A stretch of DNA of 64,000 bases, taken from Planktothrix tepida PCC 9214. Its GTDB lineage: Bacteria; Cyanobacteriota; Cyanobacteriia; Cyanobacteriales; Microcoleaceae. The notes under the pieces are model-generated. The model saw nothing but the letters and a program-made list of their open reading frames with translations. It ran no database searches and was not told where the DNA came from. Positions 53,884 through 62,948 of the stretch are shown here, in pieces (within the stretch, counting starts at the first letter, position 1; each line of letters begins with the position of its first letter). The position numbers and the translations under genes were made by a program. The stretch is taken from assembly GCF_900009145.1 (NCBI RefSeq), contig NZ_LN889803.1:306116-370115 (forward strand), written 5' to 3'.

Positions 53884-56676
53884 ATGATATTATCATTATC
53901 CCCCTTGTTTCGTTGGTTGAATATCCGGCAAGGAATTCCCCTCCGTTGGGTACTTGTTATTCCCTTTTTATTAGAAATTTCAATTGCTGTGGGTTTAACC
54001 GGTTGGTTCGCTTTCCGCCATGGAGAAAAAGCGATTAACGAACTGGCACAACAGATTGAAAATGAAGTGAGTTCTCGGATTCAACAACACTTAAATACTT
54101 ATCTTTCTACCCCCCATCAAATTAATCAAATTAATGCCGATGCTGTTAACTTAGGATTATTAGATCTTAAAGAATTTTCTCAAGTTGGACATTATTTTTG
54201 GAAGCAAATTCAAGCCTTTGATGTGGGTTATATTTATTATGTCCTCCCCACTGGGGAATATGCAGGAGCCGGATATTTTTTAGATTTGAATAAGGCAACT
54301 ATTGATGAACTTTCTCCGCGTACTCAATGGAAAGCCAATACTTATGCAACGGATCAGCAAGGAAATCGAAGTCGATTAATGGCTTCCTATGATGATTATA
54401 ATCCTCGAAGTGAAGCGGCATATACCGATGCTGTGAGAGATCGAAAACCCGTTTGGAGCCAGATTTATCAATGGGATAATTTTCCTGATATTATTTCTAT
54501 TTCTGCGAGTTATCCCCTTTATAATACTCGCAATGATTTAGTTGCAGTCTTTGTTACAAATTTACGTTTATCCCAAATTAGTGAGTTTTTAAAACGCTTA
54601 AAAATTAGTGAATCTGGACAAACATTTATTTTAGAACGGAATGGGCTTTTGGTGGCGAGTTCATCCTCAAAACCGCCTTATAAAATGGTGAAGGGTGTGG
54701 CAAAACGGCTGAATACGGCGGACAGTCAAGATGTCATGATTCGAGAAACTTTTAACGCTTTAACGGAAAAATTCGGTCAAGTTAACTCGATTATGACCGA
54801 TCAATCTCTTCAGATTTTTATTAATAATCAACATCAATTTGTTAAAATTACCCCTTGGAAAGATCAATGGGGTTTAGATTGGTTGATTGTGGTGGTGATT
54901 CCTGAATCCGATTTTATGAATCAAATTAATGCTAATACTCAAAAAACTATTATTCTTTGTATTGTTGCTGTGGGACTTGCTACCTTATTCGGATTGTTAA
55001 CCTCTCGTTGGATTACTGAAAAAATTCTTTGGCTAAGTTATGCTTCCCAGCAAATTGCTAATGGAAATCTTAAACAAAAAATTAATATTAATGGAATTAA
55101 AGAAATTAAGATTTTGGGTAATTCTTTTAACCAAATGGCTCAACAATTACAACAATCTTTTACAGTTTTAGCGATCGCTAATGAAAGCTTAGAACAACGA
55201 GTTGAAGAACGCACCACACAACTCCAAACAGCTAAAGAAGAAGCTGAATCTGCGAATCAAGCGAAAAGTGAATTTTTGGCGAATATGAGTCATGAACTAC
55301 GGACTCCCTTAAACGGAATTTTAGGTTATGCTCAAATTTTGCAACGGGAACCGAATCTTAGTCCTAAACATTTACAAGGACTGCATATTATTTATGAGTG
55401 TGGTTCCCATCTGTTAACCCTGATTAATGATATTTTAGATTTTTCTAAAATTGAAGCGCGTAAATTAGAACTTTATCCGGTAGACTTTAATTTAGAATAT
55501 TGTTTATGGGGAATTCGAGAAGTTTGTCGGTTGAAAGCTGAACAAAAAGAATTAAAATTTATTGACCTAGAATTAACACCGTTACCTTCAGCAATTCAGG
55601 GGGATGAAAAACGGTTACGTCAGGTTTTGTTAAATCTATTAGGAAATGCGATTAAATTTACGGATGAAGGATCAGTGACTTTCTCTGTACAAGTATTATC
55701 GGAATCTCCAGAAATTCCATCCGGGGAAGGGCAATCTTTTACCCCTAAAATTTATACTCTGCGATTTCAAGTTGAAGATACAGGAATTGGGATGACTGCT
55801 CAACAAATTGAAAAAATATTTTTACCCTTTGAACAAGTTGGAGAACAGCAGCGAAAAGCAGAAGGAACTGGGTTAGGATTAGCTATTAGTCATCAAATCG
55901 TACAGATGATGGGAGGCAAAATTAAGGTTGAAAGTACCCTCGGAAAAGGCAGTCGCTTCTGGTTTGATGTAGACTTTCCCGAAGCAGAAGAGCAGCTAGT
56001 CAAAACTCCTAAAACTCAACAAAAAATTGTGGGTTATCAGGGAGAAAAACGTAAAATATTAATTGTCGATGATCGCTGGGAAAACCGAGCCGTTCTTGTG
56101 AATCTTTTAGAACCTATCGGATTTGAAGTTAGAGAAGCAACTCAAGGACAAGAAGGGTTAGAAATAGTTCAAGAATGGTTTCCCGATCTTATAATTACAG
56201 ATTTAACTATGCCTGTTTTAGGTGGGTTAGAAATGACTCGACAATTAAGAGCGGATTTAGAATTTTTTGATCTGATAATTATTGCTTCTTCGGCTTCTGT
56301 ATTTAGTTCAGATCGAGAAGAATGTTTAAACGCAGGCTGTAATGGTTTTTTACCTAAACCCATTCAAGAACAAAATTTATTGAATCAACTCCAACACTTG
56401 TTAAACTTAATTTGGATTTATGAAAACTCAGACACGAGCACCGTGACTCCCCGGTTATCCCCATCTGTTGATTCGTTAATGATTCCTCCACCTGAAGAAC
56501 TGACTCAGTTGTACGATTTGGCAAGGGGAGGCTATATTTTAGAAGTTCAAAGTGAAGCCAATCGAATTAAGGAGTTAGATGATCAATATATTGCCTTTGC
56601 AGATTATATTCTGCAATTATCTGAAGCGTTTGAAGATGAAGAAATTATTCGGTTTATTCAACCCCACCTTATTTAA
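53884..56676 (+). CDS. Membrane hybrid histidine kinase with Cache sensor and HAMP
   Basis: A 930-residue kinase numbered from the ATG at 53884 (the frame also opens from a TTG 51 bases earlier). Two membrane helices (near 20-40 and about 355-380) flank a double-Cache periplasmic sensor of ~300 residues. HAMP, a short coiled coil, HisKA with phospho-His about 470 (SHELRTPLN), and a full HATPase ([21 protein letters not shown]) follow. A receiver (IITDLTMP, phospho-Asp) and a helical tail complete it. The next gene starts 6 bases after its stop, so the two are co-transcribed. The sensed ligand is probably a small molecule. Confidence 0.9.
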   Translation: MILSLSPLFRWLNIRQGIPLRWVLVIPFLLEISIAVGLTGWFAFRHGEKAINELAQQIENEVSSRIQQHLNTYLSTPHQINQINADAVNLGLLDLKEFSQVGHYFWKQIQAFDVGYIYYVLPTGEYAGAGYFLDLNKATIDELSPRTQWKANTYATDQQGNRSRLMASYDDYNPRSEAAYTDAVRDRKPVWSQIYQWDNFPDIISISASYPLYNTRNDLVAVFVTNLRLSQISEFLKRLKISESGQTFILERNGLLVASSSSKPPYKMVKGVAKRLNTADSQDVMIRETFNALTEKFGQVNSIMTDQSLQIFINNQHQFVKITPWKDQWGLDWLIVVVIPESDFMNQINANTQKTIILCIVAVGLATLFGLLTSRWITEKILWLSYASQQIANGNLKQKININGIKEIKILGNSFNQMAQQLQQSFTVLAIANESLEQRVEERTTQLQTAKEEAESANQAKSEFLANMSHELRTPLNGILGYAQILQREPNLSPKHLQGLHIIYECGSHLLTLINDILDFSKIEARKLELYPVDFNLEYCLWGIREVCRLKAEQKELKFIDLELTPLPSAIQGDEKRLRQVLLNLLGNAIKFTDEGSVTFSVQVLSESPEIPSGEGQSFTPKIYTLRFQVEDTGIGMTAQQIEKIFLPFEQVGEQQRKAEGTGLGLAISHQIVQMMGGKIKVESTLGKGSRFWFDVDFPEAEEQLVKTPKTQQKIVGYQGEKRKILIVDDRWENRAVLVNLLEPIGFEVREATQGQEGLEIVQEWFPDLIITDLTMPVLGGLEMTRQLRADLEFFDLIIIASSASVFSSDREECLNAGCNGFLPKPIQEQNLLNQLQHLLNLIWIYENSDTSTVTPRLSPSVDSLMIPPPEELTQLYDLARGGYILEVQSEANRIKELDDQYIAFADYILQLSEAFEDEEIIRFIQPHLI

Positions 56677-56682
56677 AAAATT

Positions 56683-57930
56683 ATGAAAAATTCCCATCAT
56701 TCCTATTCCATTTTAATTGTGGATGATAATCTTACCAATATTAAATTATTGCTAGATATCTTAAATCAGTCTGGCTTCCGAGTTTCCATTGCCAAAAGTG
56801 GAGAAAATGCCTTAGTTAAACTTCAAGAAAACTTGCCCGATTTAATTTTATTAGATGTGATGATGCCGGGAATTGATGGCTTTGAAACCTGCCGTCAGTT
56901 AAAGGAAAATCCAAAAACAAAAGATATTCCCGTAATTTTTATGACGGCTTTGAGTGAATTGGGAAATAAAGTTAAAGGCTTACAAGTGGGAGGAGTTGAT
57001 TATATTACAAAGCCTATTGAACCTGAAGAAGTATTAGCTCGAATTCATGTACACTTGCAATTAAGAAAAATGCAGCTTCAGTTAATTCAAACTGAAAAAA
57101 TGTCGAGTTTAGGTCAGTTAGTCGGAGGGGTAGCTCATGAAATTAATAATCCGATTAATTTTATTTATGGAAATATCTTTCATGCTCAAAAATATGTCCA
57201 AGATTTATTGAAAACTATCGAGCTTTATGAACAGTATCTTCCCCCTGATATTCCCGAACTTAAAGCTTGGTCTGAAGAAATTGATTTTGACTTTTTAAAA
57301 GATGATCTTCCTCAACTTTTATCTTCTATGGAAGTAGGTGCTAACCGGATTCGGGATTTAGTGCGATCGCTGCGCGTTTTTTCTCGACTTGATGAAGCAC
57401 AATTAAAAGAGATAGATTTAAAAGAAGGGATTGAAAGTACATTAATGTTATTAAGTCATCGCTTTAAACCGACTTCCCATCGTCCTGAAATTGAAATCAT
57501 TCATGATTATGACAAATTACCTCCCATTGAGTGTTATGCGAGTGAGATCAATCAAGTTTTTATTCATGTTTTCAATAATGCGATTGATGCGATTGATAGT
57601 AAAGCGATCATGTTAGGAAATCATTCTAAAACGCTGAATGTATTCGTCCCTCAAATTCGGATTAAAATTGAATCTGTTACTGAGCAACATCTATTAAAAA
57701 TTAATATTGCTGATAATGGGATTGGGATGTCTGCTGAAGTTCAACGTCGCAGTTTTGATCAATTTTTCACAACTAAACCTGTGGGTCAAGGAACGGGTTT
57801 AGGATTAGCAATCACCTATGCTATTATTGTGGATAAACATGGAGGAACCTTAACCTGTAATTCTGAAGTTGGACAGGGAAGCGAGTTTAGGATAACCTTG
57901 CCCTTTTCTCAGGAAAAAAGGTTAAGTTAA
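56683..57930 (+). CDS. Receiver-histidine kinase (REC-HK)
   Basis: A 415-residue soluble protein. An N-terminal receiver (phospho-Asp in LILLDVMMP) is joined through a short linker to a histidine kinase of the NtrB-like HPK4 type: phospho-His in GGVAHEINNPINFI, then a long helical insert and a complete ATPase ([16 protein letters not shown]). The kinase upstream ends 6 bases earlier and may phosphorylate the receiver, which would then switch this second kinase. Output is unknown; no response regulator follows on the same strand. Confidence 0.9.
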   Translation: MKNSHHSYSILIVDDNLTNIKLLLDILNQSGFRVSIAKSGENALVKLQENLPDLILLDVMMPGIDGFETCRQLKENPKTKDIPVIFMTALSELGNKVKGLQVGGVDYITKPIEPEEVLARIHVHLQLRKMQLQLIQTEKMSSLGQLVGGVAHEINNPINFIYGNIFHAQKYVQDLLKTIELYEQYLPPDIPELKAWSEEIDFDFLKDDLPQLLSSMEVGANRIRDLVRSLRVFSRLDEAQLKEIDLKEGIESTLMLLSHRFKPTSHRPEIEIIHDYDKLPPIECYASEINQVFIHVFNNAIDAIDSKAIMLGNHSKTLNVFVPQIRIKIESVTEQHLLKINIADNGIGMSAEVQRRSFDQFFTTKPVGQGTGLGLAITYAIIVDKHGGTLTCNSEVGQGSEFRITLPFSQEKRLS

Positions 57931-58008
57931 GGGAAATTAAGGGATCAAAATTTTAAACTCTTCAAAAACTCTATAGAGAAACCTAAAACAAAACAACTCA
58001 ACTAACCC

Positions 58009-58206
58009 TTAATTCCTGATTTCTGGGACAGGGGTTCTAGCACTTTGAGAATTCTGATAAATCCACAATCCTAACCCAGCTAATATTAAGCTTAAAATTG
58101 CCATAATCACGACAAAAACTTTTTTCATTTTCATCGTTTCGGCTTCATATTCCAACAGCATTTCCTGTTTAATTCTTTTCTTTTCGTCAAAAGGTTCTGG
58201 ATTCAT
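58009..58206 (-). CDS. Small single-pass membrane protein
   Basis: A 65-residue protein with a charged N-terminal half (EPFDEKKRIKQEMLLEYEAE) and one membrane helix (VFVVIMAILSLILAGLGLWIY). Convergent with the REC-HK gene and downstream of leuA on the same strand with a repeat between them. No known domain. The start has only a weak ribosome site. Confidence 0.6.
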   Translation of the reverse strand: MNPEPFDEKKRIKQEMLLEYEAETMKMKKVFVVIMAILSLILAGLGLWIYQNSQSARTPVPEIRN

Positions 58207-58243
58207 ATTGATTCAGGATTATCGGTTGACAGCTTTGCACTGA

Positions 58244-58296
58244 CTTGTACTGAGCGCAGTCGAAGTGTCGAAGTGTTGACGGTTAATCGTTAACCG
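58244..58296. repeat. Widespread GCGCAGTCGAAG-type repeat plus hairpin
   Basis: CTTGTACTGAGCGCAGTCG (58244-58262) followed by AAGTGTCGAAGTG (58263-58275) matches a short repeat dispersed in many cyanobacterial genomes. Immediately beside it, CGGTTAA-TCG-TTAACCG forms a perfect 7-base hairpin at 58280-58296, just past the leuA stop, and may end its transcript. Confidence 0.65.
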
Positions 58297-58311
58297 CCAA
58301 CTACCTTTTAA

Positions 58312-59931
58312 TTAACTAACCGAAGTTTCGACAACTTCTGAAGATTGAGGATTAATTCGGGGTTGCCAATCTGCATACAAGCGATTGAGAGCATTCAAAT
58401 AAGCTTGAGCCGAGGCGACAATAATATCGGTATTCGCCGCATGACCGGAAAAGACCCGACCTTCATGACGTAAACGAATTGTCACTTCGCCAATGGCGTC
58501 AATTCCGGCCGTTACCGACTGTACTGAGAACTCAATTAACTCATTAGAAACATTCGTCACGCGGTTAATTGCCCGATACACCGCATCCACCGGGCCAGTA
58601 CCAATCGCTGCATCCGTTAATTCTTGGCCGTCAGGGGTGCGGACTGTTACCGTAGCGGTGGGACGCGATTGATTTCCACAGGACACCTGCACAAATTCCA
58701 AATGGAATAATTCTGGTGTTTGTTGAATTTCATCATTAACAATCGCTTCTAAATCCCAATCAGTGATTTCTTTTTTCTTATCAGCCAATTCTTTAAACCG
58801 GACAAAGGCTTTATTCACCTCATCTTCGGTTAATTCAAATCCCAACTCCCGCATCCGAGTTTGAAACGCATGACGCCCGGAATGTTTGCCCAAAACAATC
58901 AAGTTATCATTCAACCCAATGGATTGAGCATCCATAATTTCATAGGTGCGTTTATGCTTCAAGATGCCATCTTGGTGAATTCCCGACTCATGGGCAAAGG
59001 CATTAGCCCCCACAATGGCTTTATTCGGTTGTACCAACATTCCCGTCAAATTGGAAACTAAACGAGAGGTTTTATAGATTTGGCGAGTATCAATATTGGT
59101 TAAGGGCTTTTCCGACTCCTGGGGACGACCCAAGAACGGGTTAAAATATTGTCGCCGGACGTGTAACCCCATGACCAATTCTTCTAACGCCGCATTTCCA
59201 GCCCGTTCTCCAATGCCATTAATGGTACATTCCAACTGACGTGCCCCATTTTTCACCGCTTCTAAGAAATTGGCAACAGCTAAACCCAAATCATTATGGC
59301 CATGAACGGAAATAATTGCTTGGTCGATATTGGGGACATTATCTTTAATGCCTTTTATAATTGCCCCAAATTCGGCTGGAGTAGTATAACCCACCGTATC
59401 AGGAATATTAACCGTTGTGGCTCCGGCTGCGATCGCTCGTTCTAAGACTTGATAGAGAAATTCTGGGTCAGACCGTCCCGCATCTTCGGGAGAAAATTCA
59501 ATATCATCCACAAAAGATTTGGCATAAGCCACCATTTCCGAGGTAATGTCCAACACCTCAGATCGGGTTTTTTTGAGTTTATATTCCAAATGAATATCAG
59601 AAGTGGCAATAAAGGTATGAATTCGGCGATGGAACGCAGGAGAAACCGCTTTGGCCGCCGCTTCAATATCCCCTTTCACAGCCCGGGCTAAACTACAAAT
59701 TACCGGGCCATCTTCTGTGCCAACCGTTTCGGCAATGCGAGAAACCGCTTCAAAATCCCCCGGACTGGCAATGGCAAATCCCGCCTCAATCACATCCACG
59801 CCTAAACGGGCTAATTGTCGGGCAATTACGAGTTTTTCATCGACATTCAAGGTCGCGCCGGGACATTGTTCGCCATCCCGCAAGGTGGTATCAAAAATAA
59901 TAATTCGGTCGGGGTTGGGTTGAAATTTCAT
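58312..59931 (-). CDS. leuA: 2-isopropylmalate synthase LeuA
   Basis: A 539-residue enzyme that condenses acetyl-CoA with 2-oxoisovalerate, the first committed step of leucine synthesis. The N-terminal [15 protein letters not shown] motif, the HxH metal site in [14 protein letters not shown], the GIHQDGILK linker and the C-terminal LeuA-dimer regulatory domain for leucine feedback are all present. Length is normal. ATG at 59931 with AGGA about 12 bases upstream. The labA gene lies 191 bases upstream on the same strand; paired hairpins in between (CTTCCC/GGGAAG near 60033) could be a labA terminator or a leuA leader. Confidence 0.96.
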   Translation of the reverse strand: MKFQPNPDRIIIFDTTLRDGEQCPGATLNVDEKLVIARQLARLGVDVIEAGFAIASPGDFEAVSRIAETVGTEDGPVICSLARAVKGDIEAAAKAVSPAFHRRIHTFIATSDIHLEYKLKKTRSEVLDITSEMVAYAKSFVDDIEFSPEDAGRSDPEFLYQVLERAIAAGATTVNIPDTVGYTTPAEFGAIIKGIKDNVPNIDQAIISVHGHNDLGLAVANFLEAVKNGARQLECTINGIGERAGNAALEELVMGLHVRRQYFNPFLGRPQESEKPLTNIDTRQIYKTSRLVSNLTGMLVQPNKAIVGANAFAHESGIHQDGILKHKRTYEIMDAQSIGLNDNLIVLGKHSGRHAFQTRMRELGFELTEDEVNKAFVRFKELADKKKEITDWDLEAIVNDEIQQTPELFHLEFVQVSCGNQSRPTATVTVRTPDGQELTDAAIGTGPVDAVYRAINRVTNVSNELIEFSVQSVTAGIDAIGEVTIRLRHEGRVFSGHAANTDIIVASAQAYLNALNRLYADWQPRINPQSSEVVETSVS

Positions 59932-60122
59932 GATTGCAAATCCTGTTGTAAAGGTTAAAGGTTGACCGTTACACCTGGGAGGTTAACAGTTTAAGAACTT
60001 CCGTTGCGTTTGATTAGAATCTGTGTTGCTTCCCTGGGGGGAAGGCAGCATATCAGTAGCGCGGATAGCTGATGGCCTATGGATTTTCACAATCATGGGT
60101 TTTAGGAATTTAAACGCTAATT

Positions 60123-60644
60123 TTAGTAATCTGTTTTTTCAATTTGGTCTCGAATATCGTTCAAATCGATATATCGATCCGTAGCATTACGGAGTTCTCT
60201 GGCAATCATTCCTTCTGTAGAAACAACAGTAATATGAGTATTTTTAGATCGTAACAGTTCAATTGCCCGTTCAAAGTCTCCATCTCCACTAAAGAGGACA
60301 ACCCGATCATATTGGTCTACGGTATTAAACATATCTACGACAATTTCAATATCTAAATTAGCTTTTTGAGAATAGCGACCGGAACTATCATCATAATATT
60401 CTTTTAAAATTTTTGTGCGAACTGTATAACCTAGACTAATTAACGCATCTCGGAAACCTCGTTGATCTTGGGGGTCTTTGAGTCCTGTATACCAAAACGC
60501 ATTGACTAAGGTAATCTCCGCTTGTTCTGTTTTGAAATAGGTCAAAACCCTTCGGGGATCAAAAAACCAACCATTTTTTTGTTGAGCATAGAACATATTG
60601 TTACCGTCCACAAATATAGAAAGACGGTTTTTTACGTTAGGCAT
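60123..60644 (-). CDS. labA: NYN-domain protein, LabA homologue
   Basis: A 173-residue NYN-domain protein with the acidic nuclease-like residues of the family: Asp13 in FVDGNN, Asp in KANLDIEIVVDM, and Asp pair in SGDGDFERAI. It matches LabA of Synechococcus, needed for negative feedback of circadian output through KaiC and RpaA. In other cyanobacteria homologues are single genes without known clock role. The length is standard. No neighbour is a clock gene. RNA cleavage is possible but not shown. Confidence 0.88.
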   Translation of the reverse strand: MPNVKNRLSIFVDGNNMFYAQQKNGWFFDPRRVLTYFKTEQAEITLVNAFWYTGLKDPQDQRGFRDALISLGYTVRTKILKEYYDDSSGRYSQKANLDIEIVVDMFNTVDQYDRVVLFSGDGDFERAIELLRSKNTHITVVSTEGMIARELRNATDRYIDLNDIRDQIEKTDY

Positions 60645-61350
60645 AGAAACTTAAGACCTAATATTTGTAGTAAAGAATTTAATCTAAATATTCTATCTTA
60701 CCATCCCTAATCAAAGAAAGTCTCTCGTTCAACAACTCCTGTTGTTTCCCCATGAATCTTTCATCGGATAGATGTAAGAATATAATTTGATCCTACCGTA
60801 TGAATGCAGTACAAACTAGCCCTTAACAGAAGAAACATAAACCTTTATCAATTCGTTGGGTATTGATTGGATTAACCCTTGATTATTTAACGACTTGAGC
60901 CATTTTTTAACACACCAAGTTATATCCTGATTTTTAGTGTTAATCATTGGGCTGAGGTTAATTTTACTTCGTGTCAATAGGTGAGAAACCCAGGAACAAG
61001 GTAAAACTTCATTGGCTAGTCTTTTGAAAGATTCAGTGTTACAGGAAACTGTTCACACGAAATGAAACTTAAGATTTAGCCCTGTTTGTTTCTATCACTT
61101 CTGGGTCTGGACGATGACAACAGTTAAGGATTTGGTTGTTACTGATCTACAATATAGAAATAGTCTATAACCTTTCTAGTATACCGAATAAAGGAACAGT
61201 CCTCGTAATCTTAATCACCTCAACGTAAATTTATTGAGGGAATTAGCCATAACTCCCCAGTTATGCTGATCCTATTTCTGTTTTTCCGTCCCCTGTGCTC
61301 TGGAATGGTGATTGGATTTTTAGTGTTTCCCTCGGCTGAACCCTGATGTT
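60645..61350. other. Gene-free 700-base region between rre1 and labA
   Basis: No gene of supportable length on either strand. Two tandem hairpins near the rre1 stop codon, CCTCAA (61218-61223)/TTGAGG (61234-61239) and CATAACT-CCCC-AGTTATG (61248-61265), are candidate rre1 terminators on the minus strand. The rest should hold the labA promoter (minus). No known small RNA signature was recognised. Confidence 0.45.
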
Positions 61351-61995
61351 CTAGGCTTTTTTGCTTTCTAGTGCCCATCGAGCTAGTTCTGTGCGATTAT
61401 GAAGGCCTGTTTTTCCCAACATATTGCTCACATGGCTTTCAATCGTGCGTTGACTGACTTTCATAATCCGAGCAATATCACGGTTCGCTAAACCTTGGGC
61501 CACTAACTGTACAACCCTTAATTCCGTAGGGGTGAGTTCTACATTCCGACGCACCCGTAATTTAGGGCCATTATCCACATTGGGATTTGGGCGCTGAGTC
61601 AAACGGGATGCTTGTCGCAGGGAAGATTCCACTTGAGCCACTAATTCTTCAGGTTCAAAAGGCTTAACAATATAGACATCGGCTCCGGTATTCAAACCTT
61701 TGACTTTATCTTGGCTTTGTCCTTTTGCTGATAAAAATAGAACAGGAATCCATCCGGTACGCGGATCTTCTCTAATTTGCTTAACTAGAGTATAGCCGTC
61801 CATTTCTGGCATCATAATATCGCAGATCATCAGATCAGGAAGTTCTTGTTCGAGAATTTCCAATGCTACTCTGCCGTTCTCTGCGGTGATGACATCATAT
61901 CCCCGAAATTCTAAATAATCCCTGACCAATAAGACCAGGTTGGGGTCATCATCCACCAGCATGAGTCGTTTTTGTTCTCCGTTACTATCCTTCAT
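61351..61995 (-). CDS. rre1: LuxR/NarL-type response regulator, Rre1 (Ycf29) homologue
   Basis: A 214-residue regulator: receiver (LMLVDDDPNLVLLVRDYLEF, phospho-Asp in MICDIMMPEMDG), the strongly conserved VKGLNTGADVYIVKPFEPEEL and a C-terminal LuxR helix-turn-helix (LTPTELRVVQLVAQGLANRDI, SNMLGKTGLHNRTELARWAL). This combination matches cyanobacterial Rre1 and plastid Ycf29, which work with Hik34 or similar kinases in heat, salt and redox stress. Length is standard. No cognate kinase lies beside it. Confidence 0.9.
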   Translation of the reverse strand: MKDSNGEQKRLMLVDDDPNLVLLVRDYLEFRGYDVITAENGRVALEILEQELPDLMICDIMMPEMDGYTLVKQIREDPRTGWIPVLFLSAKGQSQDKVKGLNTGADVYIVKPFEPEELVAQVESSLRQASRLTQRPNPNVDNGPKLRVRRNVELTPTELRVVQLVAQGLANRDIARIMKVSQRTIESHVSNMLGKTGLHNRTELARWALESKKA

Positions 61996-62332
61996 TTTAA
62001 ATATGTTCCAATGGAGAATCCTGCAACATCAAGGACAATTTTTGAGATTGATTCAAGGAGCCGGATGAACGGCTTTTTCTTGATCTTGGGACTCAAAAAC
62101 CTTGATTGTCTTATATTTTGTGACTACCCCTGAGCTAGGGAGACATTTCTCTAAAGTCAGTAGTCTCCTGATTTAGCTGTCAATAAAACAGCGTTCTGAA
62201 AAGTAGATATATAGGCAAGTTTACGACATTTTAGTAAGAAGTGATCCAATATCCATCATACCGGAAATCGGATCTATATAAGTTACAAATGCTTAAGCAA
62301 AAAAAGACTTAACGTTTCAATAGATTTCTTAG
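61996..62332. other. Intergenic region with a plus-strand terminator-like element
   Basis: A 337-base gap between two minus-strand genes. The only clear feature is the hairpin and T-run at 62059-62078. No short gene could be supported. Confidence 0.4.
62059..62078 (+). terminator. Terminator-like hairpin on the plus strand
   Basis: AGCCG-GATGAA-CGGCT followed by TTTTCTT. It is a compact intrinsic terminator by shape but faces right while both neighbouring genes run left. It may end a short plus-strand or antisense transcript started near rre1. Confidence 0.5.
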
Positions 62333-62794
62333 CTAATCCTTGACCTCTGGTGGGACACAAGAAAAACAATCGGGTAGAGGATGGGTGAGAAACACATACT
62401 CTTTTACTACTTGAGATCCCAAAATATGCTCTTGGAGAATTCGTTCAATCACAGTTGGTGTTGCAGAATGATACCAAACCCCATCAGGATAAACTACTAA
62501 AATAGGGCCATAAGTACAAACACGCAAACAATTGGCTTTGGTTCTGAACGTACAACCGGGTTGAGTCTCTGTCGGCTGATCCAGTTTTAACTCGGCTAAT
62601 CGTTTTTTCAAATAGTTCCAGGCTTCTAAACTCTCTTCCTTAGAGCAACAGAGGGGTTTAGTTTGATCCGCACAAATCAAAATATGGCGCTGAATTTTAT
62701 CTAATCCCAAAGCTTGCACCGCTTTCACCAGAGGTTGAGTCCCTAAACCCGACTCAGAAGTGGCAATCATCGCAGATTCAGACGAAGATGACAT
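62333..62794 (-). CDS. Thioredoxin-like [2Fe-2S] ferredoxin
   Basis: A 153-residue protein of the thioredoxin-fold [2Fe-2S] ferredoxin family. Its cysteines follow the family pattern: C in HILICADQTKPLCC, then C in GCTFRT, and C-x3-C-like NCLRVC, followed by GPILVVYPDGVWY. It may carry a redox cluster and act as an electron-carrier subunit or as a stand-alone regulator. An N-terminal ~35 residues and C-terminal Cys pair (DCFSC) extend the core. No hydrogenase or dehydrogenase genes are nearby. Confidence 0.8.
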   Translation of the reverse strand: MSSSSESAMIATSESGLGTQPLVKAVQALGLDKIQRHILICADQTKPLCCSKEESLEAWNYLKKRLAELKLDQPTETQPGCTFRTKANCLRVCTYGPILVVYPDGVWYHSATPTVIERILQEHILGSQVVKEYVFLTHPLPDCFSCVPPEVKD

Positions 62795-62910
62795 ATAATT
62801 ACGCCGTTTGATCTAAAAAGCCTTAAAACTATATCCTAACAGTTTTAAAGTGTACAGGTGTTAGCTGTTGATGTGTTGAAGATCGGGTTGATTGTATGAA
62901 AAATCAGTAT

Positions 62911-62936
62911 TAGAGACGCACCGTAGCACGTCTCTA
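62911..62936. repeat. TAGAGACG/CGTCTCTA palindromic repeat
   Basis: Perfect 8-base arms TAGAGACG (62911-62918) and CGTCTCTA (62929-62936) around a 10-base centre. Third member of the family at 7827 and 29109. It lies between the ferredoxin promoter and the end of the RTX gene. Confidence 0.75.
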
Positions 62937-62948
62937 CACTAATGACTG

